Assembly: GCF_000689255.1 (NCBI RefSeq)
Contig: NZ_HG964447.1
Coordinates: forward strand, 248,001 to 312,000
Source of the DNA: Mycobacterium triplex
Lineage (GTDB): Bacteria; Actinomycetota; Actinomycetes; Mycobacteriales; Mycobacteriaceae
Length of the DNA: 64,000 bases
Reading direction: 5' to 3'
In this document: one piece after another, positions 33,024-42,173 of the stretch
Layout: every line of letters begins with the position of its first letter
Numbering within the stretch: position 1 is the stretch's first letter
Notes under the pieces: model-generated
What the model was told of the DNA's origin: nothing
Databases searched by the model: none
The model's input: the letters and a program-made list of their open reading frames with translations, nothing else
Position numbers and translations under genes: made by a program

Positions 33024-34031
33024 TCAGGCGCCGAGCAGTGCCGCGCGGTGTTCTGCGACGCTCCCGTTGAAGGCCTCGTCGACCTTGATCCGGCGCAGGA
33101 AGAGATGCAGATCGTGTTCCCAGGTGAATCCGATGCCGCCGTGCACTTGCAGCGCCGTTCCGGCCACCTTCGCGGCAGCGGACTTGGTGTATGCCGCCGC
33201 CGCGGACGCGGCCCGGGACCGCGCAGCGACGGGTGCGGTGTCCAGCGCGAGAGCCCCGGCCCACAAGGTGGCCCGGCCGGCCTCCACCGCGACGGCCATG
33301 TCGGCGCAGTGATGCTTGACGGCCTGGAACGAGCCGATCGGCGCGCCGAACTGTTCCCGCTGGCCGGCGTAAGACACCGTCATATCGAGCAGCCGGGCTG
33401 CCGCGCCCAACGCGTCGAACGCCCGGTGCACCGCGAGAGCGTCGCGCAGCAAGGCCAGCGTGCCGGGTGGCAGCGGCTTCCATTCCGCGATCGTCGCGTC
33501 GAGGTCCAGCCGCGCCCACGAACGGCTCAGGTCGAGGGTCGACATCACCGACAACGTCGGGGCACTGAGGACCGTCACGTATTCGCCATCGCCCACCTGC
33601 CCTGCCACCGCGATGGAGTCCATGTCGGCGGCCATCGGCACCGGACGGGTGACGCCTGTCAGCCGCAGCGCATCGCCATCGAGAGCGGCGTCAGGACCGA
33701 GCGCCACTCCTGTCAGCTCGCAGTCTTCGGTGGGGCAGTCGACGCAGTCGAGCAGCCACGCCGCAATGTTCAGATCCGCGACCGGCAGCGAGCTCCCCGC
33801 GTATCCATGCTGCTCCGTCACGACGGCGAGATCTACATGCGTGCCGCCTATTTCGTGAGTGAGCAGCTCCAGAAGACCCGATTCTGCCGCGTGCGCGACG
33901 ACCGCGGAATCTACCGTGACCGCAGCCGAGTCCAGCGTTTCGCGGACCCTGGCGATGGGGTCGTGCTTGGTAAGCCAGGCGCGCTCCGCCGCGGCGAGTT
34001 GGTCCTGTTCGTCGGTCAAGCCGAAGTCCAT
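33024..34031 (-). CDS. Acyl-CoA dehydrogenase, small-subunit type
   Basis: A 335-aa ACAD with a reduced middle domain, as in the small subunits of FadE heterotetramers: GLTDEQDQLAAAERAW at the N terminus, QFGAPIGSFQAVKHHCADMA, VHGGIGFTWEHDLHLFLRRI near the end. It probably binds FAD with the large-type protein at 31830. The two genes are on opposite strands and converge, which is unusual for obligate partners. The start lies 12 nt from the inverted operator at 34043, so its transcription should be controlled there. Confidence 0.92.
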   Translation of the reverse strand: MDFGLTDEQDQLAAAERAWLTKHDPIARVRETLDSAAVTVDSAVVAHAAESGLLELLTHEIGGTHVDLAVVTEQHGYAGSSLPVADLNIAAWLLDCVDCPTEDCELTGVALGPDAALDGDALRLTGVTRPVPMAADMDSIAVAGQVGDGEYVTVLSAPTLSVMSTLDLSRSWARLDLDATIAEWKPLPPGTLALLRDALAVHRAFDALGAAARLLDMTVSYAGQREQFGAPIGSFQAVKHHCADMAVAVEAGRATLWAGALALDTAPVAARSRAASAAAAYTKSAAAKVAGTALQVHGGIGFTWEHDLHLFLRRIKVDEAFNGSVAEHRAALLGA

Positions 34032-34042
34032 CGATGGCCCTT

Positions 34043-34062
34043 CTACTAAGTTGACCTAGTAA
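34043..34062. promoter_or_regulatory. 9-2-9 inverted operator, copy A
   Basis: CTACTAAGT, TG, ACCTAGTAA: two inverted half-sites of the TTACTARGT type separated by 2 nt, agreeing at 7 of 9 arm positions. It lies in the divergent region between the small-type ACAD gene (start 34031) and the synthetase operon (start 34124), overlapping where both promoters should lie. The same design occurs at 44876-44895. Confidence 0.6.
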
Positions 34063-34123
34063 ACCATGTCCTCTAGGTTCAGATGACGGGCTTTCGCCGC
34101 GAGGGCCGATTTGGAAAGTGACG

Positions 34124-35641
34124 ATGACGAGCATCGACAACGCGCTGGGACGGCTTTGGGACGCCAACGACCACGACCGCATGCTGGAGTGCGACGGACG
34201 CTGGACGTCGTGGGGTTCCGTTAGGTCGCTCACCGAGCGGATCGACCAGGAACTGACTGCCGCGGGATGTCAAGCCGGCGGGCGGGTAGCCGTCGTGCTC
34301 TCCAATCGGATGGAGTCCGTCGCGGCGCTCATCGCGATCTTCCGCGGGAGACGCACGCTGGTGACCATCAGTCCGCTGCAGCCGCCGGACCGGCTGAGTG
34401 ACGATCTTGCGGCGTCCGGCGTCGCGTATGTCCTTGCGCCGGCCGCATTATGGTCCGAAGACGTCTTCAGCCGTGCCGTCACCGATCTGGGGGCGACCGG
34501 TTGGCGTCTCGACGACGGCGAACTGGCTCTCCAGGTAAAGGGCACGACGCAGGCCGTCAGCGGCGACGCGGCGATCGCAATCGAGATGCTGACCTCGGGC
34601 ACGACGGGCGCTCCCAAGCGCATCCCCCTGACCCGTGCGCAACTGGAGGCCTCGATCGCGTCGGCGCTGCAGCACAACGACCGCGCCGATGCCAAGCCCA
34701 AACCTCCGCTGTCGGGCACCGTGGGCCTGGTGACGTTGCCCATCGTGCACATCGGCGGGCTGTGGTCGTTGTTGCAGTCGCTGGTCGCGGCACGCCCGAT
34801 CGCGATGCTCGATCGATTCACGGTGCCGGGCTGGCACGCCGTGGTGAAGCAGTATCGGCCCGCGGTGGCAGGACTGCCCCCGGCGGCCATGCGATCGGTG
34901 CTCGACTCCGACATCCCCCGCCAAGATTTGGCGAGCATCCGCGCCATCAATGCGGGGACAGCCGCCGTCGACCCGGCATTGGTTGATGCGTTTTTCGAGC
35001 GGTACGGCATCCCGATCCTCGTCGTCTACGGCGCGACGGAGTTCTCCGGCGCGGTGGCCGGGTGGACCGTCAAGGACTTCCACGCGCGATGGGCCGACAA
35101 AAAAGGCAGCGTCGGGCGTGCCTTTCCCGGCGTGCGGTTGCGAGTCGTAGACGAGGACGGCGCCGTCCTTGGCGCCAACGAGGGCGGCAGGCTGCAGGTC
35201 GCCACGCCGCAGGCCGGTCAAGCCGGTGACTGGGTCACCACCAGTGACCTGGCGCATCTCGACGAAGACGGTTTCCTCTACATCGACGGTCGCGCGGACG
35301 ACGTGATCGTGCGGGGCGGTTTCAAGGTGTCACCCGAGACCGTGGTCCGGGCGCTGCGTGCGCACCCGGCCGTCGCAGATGCCGCCATCGCGCCCGTGCC
35401 CGATCAGCGGTTGGGCCAGATTCCGGTTGCCGCAGTCGAATTGCGTCCCGGGGCGGCCATCGAAGGCGAGGAGCTGCGCGAGCACTGCCGGGCGACGCTG
35501 ACGCCCTATGAGGTGCCCGCTCGCGTCTTCGTAGTCGACGAGTTGCCGCGCGGAGCGGCGCTCAAGGTCGACCGGCGCAGGCTGCTCACGATGTTCGACG
35601 AGCTCGGCGCGAGCACTGTCCAACCAGCCGGTGCAGGCTAA
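34124..35641 (+). CDS. Acyl-CoA synthetase (AMP-binding)
   Basis: ANL-family enzyme of 505 aa: EMLTSGTTGAPKRIPLTRAQ, VVYGATEFSGA, TTSDLAHLDEDGFLYIDG, RADDVIVRGGFKVSPET. The C-terminal Lys region is unusual, RGAALKVDRRRL instead of GKxxR. Predicted acid:CoA ligase that opens a seven-gene beta-oxidation-like operon. ATG 34124 is preferred (GGAAAG upstream); a GTG two codons earlier is possible. Likely regulated by the operator at 34043. Confidence 0.9.
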   Translation: MTSIDNALGRLWDANDHDRMLECDGRWTSWGSVRSLTERIDQELTAAGCQAGGRVAVVLSNRMESVAALIAIFRGRRTLVTISPLQPPDRLSDDLAASGVAYVLAPAALWSEDVFSRAVTDLGATGWRLDDGELALQVKGTTQAVSGDAAIAIEMLTSGTTGAPKRIPLTRAQLEASIASALQHNDRADAKPKPPLSGTVGLVTLPIVHIGGLWSLLQSLVAARPIAMLDRFTVPGWHAVVKQYRPAVAGLPPAAMRSVLDSDIPRQDLASIRAINAGTAAVDPALVDAFFERYGIPILVVYGATEFSGAVAGWTVKDFHARWADKKGSVGRAFPGVRLRVVDEDGAVLGANEGGRLQVATPQAGQAGDWVTTSDLAHLDEDGFLYIDGRADDVIVRGGFKVSPETVVRALRAHPAVADAAIAPVPDQRLGQIPVAAVELRPGAAIEGEELREHCRATLTPYEVPARVFVVDELPRGAALKVDRRRLLTMFDELGASTVQPAGAG

Positions 35642-35681
35642 AACGCCTATCAGGCAACCATCGACTTGGAGAGGAACCGTA

Positions 35682-36491
35682 GTGACCGAAACTGCGACCG
35701 ACGTGGCGAGCTTGGCGGCCAGCGTGGAGCTGCGCGGCAACGTCTCGTTGATCACCATCAATCGGCCTGACGCGCGCAACGCCGTTAACGGGGCGGTGAG
35801 CACGGCCGTGGGTGACGCGCTCGAGGAGGCGCAGCGCGATCCCGAGGTGCGGGCGGTCGTCATCACCGGTGCCGGCGAGAAGTCATTCTGTGCCGGAGCC
35901 GATCTCAAGGCCGTCTCGCGCGGCGAGAATCTCTACCACGCGGAGCACCCTGAATGGGGCTTCGCCGGCTACGTGCATCACTTCATCGACAAACCCACAA
36001 TCGCCGCAGTGAACGGCACCGCGCTCGGCGGCGGCTCAGAGCTCGCCCTGGCCAGCGATCTGGTGATCGCCTGCCAGAGCGCAACTTTCGGGCTGCCCGA
36101 GGTGAAACGCGGCCTGATCGCAGGGGCGGGCGGCGTGTTCCGGATCGTCGAACAGCTGCCACGCAAGGTCGCGTTGGAGCTGGTGTTGACAGGTGAGCCC
36201 ATGTCCGCGGCCGACGCGCTGCGGTGGGGCCTGATCAATGAGGTCGTGCCGGACGGTACCGTCGTGGAAGCCGCCCTGGCACTCGCCGCGCGGATCACCT
36301 GCAACGCGCCGTTGTCGGTACAAGCCAGCAAACGAGTCGCCTACGGTGCAGACAACGGGATCATCGGCGCGGAGGAACCCAAGTGGGAGCGCACGACTCG
36401 CGAATTCACCGAGTTGTTGAAATCCGAAGACGCCAAGGAGGGCCCACGGGCCTTCGCTGAAAAGCGTCTCCCTGAATGGAAGGCACGTTGA
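35682..36491 (+). CDS. Enoyl-CoA hydratase/isomerase (crotonase)
   Basis: A 269-aa crotonase with both glutamates expected of a true enoyl-CoA hydratase: the first in GGGSELALASD, the second in FGLPEVKRGL. The oxyanion-loop segment FCAGADLKA is intact. Predicted hydration of a trans-2-enoyl-CoA. GTG 35682 is chosen because GGAGAGGAACC precedes it; the frame opens earlier inside the synthetase tail. It is the second gene of the operon, 40 nt after the synthetase. Confidence 0.93.
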   Translation: MTETATDVASLAASVELRGNVSLITINRPDARNAVNGAVSTAVGDALEEAQRDPEVRAVVITGAGEKSFCAGADLKAVSRGENLYHAEHPEWGFAGYVHHFIDKPTIAAVNGTALGGGSELALASDLVIACQSATFGLPEVKRGLIAGAGGVFRIVEQLPRKVALELVLTGEPMSAADALRWGLINEVVPDGTVVEAALALAARITCNAPLSVQASKRVAYGADNGIIGAEEPKWERTTREFTELLKSEDAKEGPRAFAEKRLPEWKAR

Positions 36492-36493
36492 GC

Positions 36494-37357
36494 ATGGCGG
36501 AGAGCGTGGGACGCGTAGCAGGAAAAGTCGTTCTGATCACCGGGGGCGCCCGCAGCCAGGGCCGCAGCCACGCCGTCAAGCTGGCAGAGGAGGGCGCGGA
36601 CGTCATCCTCTTTGACATCTGTCACGACATCGACACCAACGAGTACCCGCTGGCGACATCGCGCGATCTCGAGGAAGCCGGTCTGGAGGTGGAGAAGACC
36701 GGTCGCAAGGCGTACACCGCCGAAGTCGACGTCCGCGACCGGGCGGCCGTGAGCCGCGAACTAGCCAACGCGGTGGCCGAATTCGGCAAACTCGACGTAG
36801 TCATCGCCAACGCGGGCATCTGTCCGCTGGGTGCTCATCTGCCGGTTCAGGCCTTCGCCGATGCCTTCGACGTGGACTTCGTCGGCGTCGTCAACACGGT
36901 CCACGCCGCGCTCCCGTATCTGAAGTCGGGAGCGTCGATCATCACCACCGGATCGGTCGCCGGCCTCATCGCGGCCGCACAGCCCCCCGGGGCGGGCGGC
37001 CCGCAGGGCCCCGGCGGCGCAGGCTACAGCTACGCCAAGCAGCTGGTGGATTCCTACACTCTGCAGCTCGCCGCGCAACTGGCGCCCCAATCCATCCGCG
37101 CCAACGTCGTTCATCCCACAAACGTGAACACGTCGATGCTCAACAGTGCGCCGATGTACCGGCAGTTCCGGCCGGACCTCGAGGCGCCGAGCCGCGACGA
37201 CGCCCTGCTGGCGTTCCCCGCCATGCAGGCGATGCCCACCCCGTACGTCGAAGCCTCGGACATCTCGAACGCGGTGTGCTTCCTGGCCTCTGACGAGTCC
37301 CGTTATGTGACGGGCCTGCAGTTCAAGGTCGACGCCGGCGCCATGCTGAAGTTCTAG
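36494..37357 (+). CDS. Mycofactocin-type SDR oxidoreductase
   Basis: A 287-aa SDR of the mycofactocin-coupled group (TIGR03971-like). The loop is TGGARSQGRSHA, followed by the longer insert FDICHDIDTNEYPLATSRDL typical of enzymes that hold nicotinamide permanently and need mycofactocin for re-oxidation. Tyr/Lys are in YSYAKQLVD, then VVHPTNVNTSML. Predicted oxidation of an alcohol or hydroxyacyl group. ATG 36494 is preferred, with GGAAGG upstream; an ATG at 36476 lies within the crotonase end. Confidence 0.9.
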   Translation: MAESVGRVAGKVVLITGGARSQGRSHAVKLAEEGADVILFDICHDIDTNEYPLATSRDLEEAGLEVEKTGRKAYTAEVDVRDRAAVSRELANAVAEFGKLDVVIANAGICPLGAHLPVQAFADAFDVDFVGVVNTVHAALPYLKSGASIITTGSVAGLIAAAQPPGAGGPQGPGGAGYSYAKQLVDSYTLQLAAQLAPQSIRANVVHPTNVNTSMLNSAPMYRQFRPDLEAPSRDDALLAFPAMQAMPTPYVEASDISNAVCFLASDESRYVTGLQFKVDAGAMLKF

Positions 37358-37365
37358 GAGGACCG

Positions 37366-38691
37366 ATGACCACCACCCAAAAGCCCGGTGCTGACGCGGG
37401 GGCGAGCGAAGCGACCGGGGATGATCTGGCCGCCGAAGAGGGCCGCATCACCGACGAGGACATCGAACGCGCCAAAGGGCAGATCGGAATTCCCGTTCAC
37501 CAGCGCGACGAAGCGTGGCACAAGCTGCCGTCAGCCGATGCCATCACGCACTTCGCGTTCGGCTGCGGTGACGACAACCCGCTGTTCTACGATCCGGCCT
37601 ACGGACCGACCACGCGCTGGCACGGACAGATCGCATCGCCGACCTTCCCGATAGCGACGGGCCTGGACCAAACCCCGAAATTCACCGACCCGGAGCGAAA
37701 GAAGCTGTTTCGCGGTCTGTTTCGCGGGACCGGGAAGTACTACTCGGGGGTGAAGTGGACGTGGTACCGCCCGATCTACGCGGGTCGGCCGGTGCTCGCG
37801 GAGAACTACACGCTCGACGTTCAGGTGAAGGACAGCGAATTCTCCGGTGGGCGTTCGGTCAAGGAGACTTACCGCTACCTCTACGTCGACATCGATGGCA
37901 ACCCGATCGCGACCCGCGACGAGTCCTACATCAACGCCGAGCGTCACGGTTCGAAGAAGTCCGGCAAGCTCAAAGACATACAGCGCAAGCACTGGACTCC
38001 CGAGGAATTCGCCCAAGTCGAGGAAGAGTACGAGGCAGAACGACGGCGAGGCGCCGATCCGCAATGGTGGGAGGACATCTCGGTCGGCGACGAACTTCCC
38101 GGAATCATCAAGGGGCCGTTGACCGTCGTCGACATCATCTCGATGCACATGGGGTGGGGCTGGGGCGGTTACGGCGTGGGGCCATTGAAGTTTGCCCACC
38201 AACTGCGCAAGCGGATGCCCGCCTTCTACCAGCCCGATGAATATGGCGTCCCCGATGTCGTGCAACGACTGCACTGGGATGCCGCACGCGCTCAGGCCCT
38301 GGGTATTCCGGCGCCCTACGACTACGGACAGATGCGCGCAGCATGGGTGAGCCATTTGATCACCAACTGGATCGGCGACGACGGTTGGCTGGCCGAAATG
38401 GACCTGCAGCTGCGTGGCTTCAACTACCACGGCGACGTGCACCGGTGCACCGGCACGGTCACCGCGAAGGGTGACGGGCCCGATGACTTAGTGTCATTGG
38501 ACGTCTTCGCCACCAGCCAGCGGAACGAAACCACCACACGGGGCACCGCCAAGGTGTTGCTGCCGTCGAAGACTTCCGGTGCGGTGGTGCTGCCGATCCC
38601 GGACGCCGACCTGCGAAGGCGGGGCGCGCAGGTCGTGTCGCGAGTGTTCGGCAAAGTCGGTGAAGAGATGCGACGACTGTATGGAGAGTGA
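37366..38691 (+). CDS. Double hotdog MaoC-like acyl dehydratase
   Basis: A 441-aa protein with two hotdog modules. The first (about 45-230) contains FAFGCGDDNPLFYDPAYG and TRWHGQIASPTFP; the second (about 235-430) contains WWEDISVGDELPGIIKGPLT and an HMGWGWGGYGVG segment. It resembles FAS1-like dehydratase/MaoC pairs fused in one chain. Predicted hydration or dehydration of an enoyl-CoA, possibly bulky. AGGAGG lies 4 nt before the ATG, 8 nt after the SDR stop. Confidence 0.85.
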   Translation: MTTTQKPGADAGASEATGDDLAAEEGRITDEDIERAKGQIGIPVHQRDEAWHKLPSADAITHFAFGCGDDNPLFYDPAYGPTTRWHGQIASPTFPIATGLDQTPKFTDPERKKLFRGLFRGTGKYYSGVKWTWYRPIYAGRPVLAENYTLDVQVKDSEFSGGRSVKETYRYLYVDIDGNPIATRDESYINAERHGSKKSGKLKDIQRKHWTPEEFAQVEEEYEAERRRGADPQWWEDISVGDELPGIIKGPLTVVDIISMHMGWGWGGYGVGPLKFAHQLRKRMPAFYQPDEYGVPDVVQRLHWDAARAQALGIPAPYDYGQMRAAWVSHLITNWIGDDGWLAEMDLQLRGFNYHGDVHRCTGTVTAKGDGPDDLVSLDVFATSQRNETTTRGTAKVLLPSKTSGAVVLPIPDADLRRRGAQVVSRVFGKVGEEMRRLYGE

Positions 38692-38700
38692 GACCACCAC

Positions 38701-39843
38701 ATGAAAAGACTCGTTCTGGAGCCCGAGCACGAGGCGTTCCGCGAGACGGTCCGGCAGTTCATCGAACGTGAGCTGGTGCCCAACGCCGAGAAGTGGGAGA
38801 GTGACCGCATCGTCGACCGCTCGGCGTTCGTCGCCGCCGGCAAGTACGGCCTGATCGGTTTCAACATGCCCGAGCAATACGGCGGCGGGGGAGTCGACGA
38901 CTTCCGGTTCAACGCCGTGATCGACGAGGAGATCGCCCGCTACGGGGGGCCGTCGCCGTCGCTGAGCTTGCAGAACGACGTTGTCGGCCCGTACTTCTCG
39001 TCACTGGCCAACGACGAACAGAAGGAGCGCTGGCTGCCGGGCATCATCAGCGGCGAATTGATTGTCGCTGTCGCGATGACCGAGCCTGGCGCTGGCAGCG
39101 ACCTGGCCGGTATCCGCACCTCGGCCGTCCGCGATGGCGACGACTGGATCATCAACGGCGCCAAAACATTCATCTCCTCGGGTATCAACGCCGACCTGGT
39201 GGTGGTGGTGTGTCGTACCGACCCGGACGCCGGCCACAAGGGCTTCACGCTGCTGGTGGTCGAGGCGGGCATGGAGGGTTTCAGCCGCGGACGCAAGCTC
39301 GAGAAGATGGGATTGCACTACCAGGACACCGCCGAGCTGGCCTTCGAAAACGTGCGGGTGCCGTCGGCGAACCTGCTGGGCAAGGAGGGACGCGGCTTTT
39401 ATCATCTGATGCACAACCTCCCGTCGGAGCGGCTGTCCATCGCCATCTCAGCGATCGCCGGTGCGCGCGAGACCTGGCGGCAGACATTGCAGTACGCCAA
39501 GGACCGCAAAGCCTTCGGCCAGCCGATCGGCAGTTTCCAGCACAACCGGTTCCTGTTGGCCGAGATGGACACCGAGCTCGAAATCGGCGAGCAGTACATC
39601 GACCGGTGCCTGCAGGCTGTGGTCGACGGTGAACTGACGGCGGTCGAGGCGTCGAAAGCCAAGTGGTGGTGCACCGAGACCGCGAAGAAGGTCATCGACG
39701 GCTGCGTGCAGTTGCACGGCGGATACGGCTATATGACGGAATACCGGGTTGCGCGTGACTACCTGGACAACCGCATCATGACGATCTTCGGCGGCACCAC
39801 CGAGATCATGAAAGACATCATCGGCCGCGATCTCGGCTTGTGA
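38701..39843 (+). CDS. Acyl-CoA dehydrogenase (LCAD/IVD-like)
   Basis: A 380-aa ACAD. Motifs: VAMTEPGAGSDLAGIRT, KTFISSGINADLVV, QLHGGYGYMTEYRVARDYLD, IFGGTTEIMKDIIG. The EGTxEIQ Glu is replaced by Gly, but Glu in NLPSERLSIAIS sits where long-chain and isovaleryl-CoA dehydrogenases have the catalytic base, so it should be active. Predicted branched- or long-chain acyl-CoA substrate. Fifth gene of the 34124-41450 operon, 9 nt after the MaoC gene. Confidence 0.94.
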   Translation: MKRLVLEPEHEAFRETVRQFIERELVPNAEKWESDRIVDRSAFVAAGKYGLIGFNMPEQYGGGGVDDFRFNAVIDEEIARYGGPSPSLSLQNDVVGPYFSSLANDEQKERWLPGIISGELIVAVAMTEPGAGSDLAGIRTSAVRDGDDWIINGAKTFISSGINADLVVVVCRTDPDAGHKGFTLLVVEAGMEGFSRGRKLEKMGLHYQDTAELAFENVRVPSANLLGKEGRGFYHLMHNLPSERLSIAISAIAGARETWRQTLQYAKDRKAFGQPIGSFQHNRFLLAEMDTELEIGEQYIDRCLQAVVDGELTAVEASKAKWWCTETAKKVIDGCVQLHGGYGYMTEYRVARDYLDNRIMTIFGGTTEIMKDIIGRDLGL

Positions 39844-39853
39844 ACCCGTTGTC

Positions 39854-40606
39854 GTGAATGGCATCTCCGAGCGCGACGGCACTGTGCTGCGGATCCGGCT
39901 GGACCGGCCGGAGAAGCTCAACGCCGTCGACACACCGATGCTCGATGAGTTGTCGGCGCACATCCGCGGCGCCGGGTCGGATGACTCAGTTCGCGCGGTG
40001 CTGCTCACCGGCGCCGGCCGAGCGTTCTGTTCCGGTGGCGACCTCACCGGTGGTGATACCGCAGGCGCCGCCGAAGCCGCGAACCGGGTCGTGCGGGCGA
40101 TCGTCGGGCTGCCCAAGCCCGTGGTTGCCGGCGTCAACGGCGCTGCAGTGGGCTTCGGATGCCCACTCGCGCTGGCCTGTGATCTGGTGGTGGCCGTACC
40201 CTCGGCATACTTTCAGTTGGCCTTCACCCGGGTCGGGTTGATGCCGGACGGCGGTGCGTCCGCGCTGCTGCCAGGGTTGATCGGGCGAGCACGCACGGCG
40301 CGCATGGCGATGACGGCTGAGAAAGTTTCCGCGGCAACGGCATTCGACTGGGGAATGATCTCCTATTTGACTGGCGAAGACGACTACCAGTCTGTGCTGG
40401 CCGACGTTCTGCGGTCGGTCTCCGGCGGTCCGACGTTGGCGTTTGGCTGGACCAAGCGCGCGTTGGCCGCAGCGACGCTCGGCGCACTCGAGCCGGTGCA
40501 AGCGATCGAAGCCGAGGGGCAGTTGGCGTTAATCGAATCTGCCGACTTCAAAGAAGGTGCGCGCGCCTTTCGGGAACGACGGCACCCCGAGTTTGGCGGA
40601 CATTGA
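39854..40606 (+). CDS. Crotonase, PaaG-like isomerase candidate
   Basis: A 250-aa crotonase. Both hydratase glutamates are absent: the first site reads GFGCPLALACD and the second FQLAFTRVGL. VGLMPDGGAS keeps an Asp at the position used by PaaG-type 2-enoyl/3-enoyl isomerases, so double-bond isomerisation is more likely than hydration. The oxyanion segment FCSGGDLTG is intact. The GTG start at 39854 follows the ACAD stop by 10 nt; an earlier GTG at 39840 runs into a stop. Confidence 0.88.
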   Translation: MNGISERDGTVLRIRLDRPEKLNAVDTPMLDELSAHIRGAGSDDSVRAVLLTGAGRAFCSGGDLTGGDTAGAAEAANRVVRAIVGLPKPVVAGVNGAAVGFGCPLALACDLVVAVPSAYFQLAFTRVGLMPDGGASALLPGLIGRARTARMAMTAEKVSAATAFDWGMISYLTGEDDYQSVLADVLRSVSGGPTLAFGWTKRALAAATLGALEPVQAIEAEGQLALIESADFKEGARAFRERRHPEFGGH

Positions 40607-40622
40607 TGCAAGGAGAACCGAC

Positions 40623-41450
40623 GTGACGACCAAGAAGGTACGAGTCGACGGCTTGGACATCGAATACACCGACGGCGGAACGGGTCCGACGATCCTGTTC
40701 GTGCACGGCGTCTTTGTTACCGGCGCAGTGTGGAACGACGTCGTGGCTGAACTGGGGGATGGCTTCCGCTGCATCACCCCCACTTGGCCGCTGGGAGCCC
40801 ACCGCACGGCCACCGACGGTGCCGACCTCGGCGCTGAGGCGGCCGCCCGTCGCATCGTCCACTTCATGGAAGTCCTCGATCTGACCGACGTCACTGTGGT
40901 GGCCAACGACACCGGCGGCGGCCTGGTGCTGGCGTCGCTAGGTGATCCAACGCTGGACACATCCCGGATCGCCCGCTTGGTGCTCACCAATTGCGACAGC
41001 TACGAACACTTTCCGCCTGGCTCGTTCGCGCAGATCGTCAAGCTGTGCCGTTTCAGCACCGCGCTGGGTGGTGCCGTTGTACGCATGCTGGCCAGCGGAC
41101 CAGGGCAGGCATTCTTCCTCAAGGCGGTGTGCAAGCACCCCCCCGCTCCTGAGCGGCAGCGGGAGATCTTCGGAGCCTTTGGCACCAGTGCGGCGGCCCG
41201 CCGCGACGCCGTCACGGTGACCGCCTCATTGGACCCGGTTCTCACACTGCGCGCCGCGCCGGCGATCGAAGCTTTCGACCGACCCGTCACCTTGGCGTGG
41301 GGCACCGAGGATCAGCTGTTTCCCCTGGGTCACGCTCGACGACTACGCGACGCGTTCCCGCATGCCACGTTGATCGAGGTCCCCGACTGCTCAGCCTTTG
41401 TCATGATTGATGCGCCCCGGCAACTTGCAGCAGCGATCCGCAACGGATGA
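40623..41450 (+). CDS. Alpha/beta hydrolase with Asp nucleophile elbow
   Basis: A 275-aa alpha/beta hydrolase. The oxyanion segment is FVHGVFVTG. The nucleophile elbow reads VANDTGGG, with Asp (D96) where lipases have Ser, as in haloalkane dehalogenases and epoxide hydrolases. The usual C-terminal GxGHF His block reads PDCSAFVMID and lacks His. It could open an epoxide, hydrolyse a CoA or ring ester, or be catalytically altered. GTG 40623 has AAGGAG upstream; a longer frame to 40557 is rejected. Last gene of the operon. Confidence 0.85.
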   Translation: MTTKKVRVDGLDIEYTDGGTGPTILFVHGVFVTGAVWNDVVAELGDGFRCITPTWPLGAHRTATDGADLGAEAAARRIVHFMEVLDLTDVTVVANDTGGGLVLASLGDPTLDTSRIARLVLTNCDSYEHFPPGSFAQIVKLCRFSTALGGAVVRMLASGPGQAFFLKAVCKHPPAPERQREIFGAFGTSAAARRDAVTVTASLDPVLTLRAAPAIEAFDRPVTLAWGTEDQLFPLGHARRLRDAFPHATLIEVPDCSAFVMIDAPRQLAAAIRNG

Positions 41451-41477
41451 CCGCCTGCAATGAACGTGCCGCCACGC

Positions 41478-42173
41478 TCACTCGGAGCGACGCAAGAGGT
41501 CGGCGAAATCGGTCAGTGCCTCAATCGCCGTCGTCACCGCGCCCCGGACCTCCATGGTCCGCGAAATGTGTGCACCGCCAAAGCCTTTCGGCGCGGCCAG
41601 CCCAGGGACGATGAAATGGCGAAAGCGACGCCGAACCTCGTCGACGGACCTATCGATCTCCTCGGCGGCGAGGTACGTCTGCTCCACCAGAAAGTCGACC
41701 ATTTCGTCGGTGTCGATGTCGGTGCGTATCTGGCCGCTACGTTGGCCGTCGTCCAGCACCGGACCCATCACATCCATGGCAACCTGGTGCACCCGAGGGT
41801 CGTGCACGCTGGCTGCACCCCGGGCGATCAGAGCGGAAATCGACGGATCTGACGGTAATTCCTGAGCCGTATACACAAGAGCGGCTTCCAGTTTGGCGAA
41901 GACACCGGTCTTCGGAGCCATCAGCGCCTCTACCGCCGCTACGTGTCGGCGCGCTCGCAGCAGCGCGACCTGCACCAGCATCTCCGAGACGCTGCCGAGT
42001 TGGCGGAATGCGGTGGCTCGGGAGACGCCCGCATTCTTGGCGACCACGTCCATCTGCACGGCATTGATGCCGCAGGCGGTGATCTCTGCGTCCGCGGCGC
42101 GGATCAACCGATCCTTGACGCTGCCCTTGTCGTCGAGGGTCGTCACCAAAGGGGCGGCCTTAGGTGATGGCAC
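41478..42173 (-). CDS. TetR family transcriptional regulator
   Basis: A 231-aa TetR protein. HTH at about residues 18-66: VKDRLIRAADAEITACGI, VVAKNAGVSRATAFRQLGSV. Arg and Gln replace the usual YxYF of the third helix end. The GTG start overlaps the CoA transferase stop by 14 nt; a GTG at 42146 is an alternative. Being co-transcribed with a P450 and CoA transferase, it is a candidate for binding the inverted operator upstream of that operon (44876-44895) and its copies (inference). Confidence 0.9.
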   Translation of the reverse strand: MPSPKAAPLVTTLDDKGSVKDRLIRAADAEITACGINAVQMDVVAKNAGVSRATAFRQLGSVSEMLVQVALLRARRHVAAVEALMAPKTGVFAKLEAALVYTAQELPSDPSISALIARGAASVHDPRVHQVAMDVMGPVLDDGQRSGQIRTDIDTDEMVDFLVEQTYLAAEEIDRSVDEVRRRFRHFIVPGLAAPKGFGGAHISRTMEVRGAVTTAIEALTDFADLLRRSE

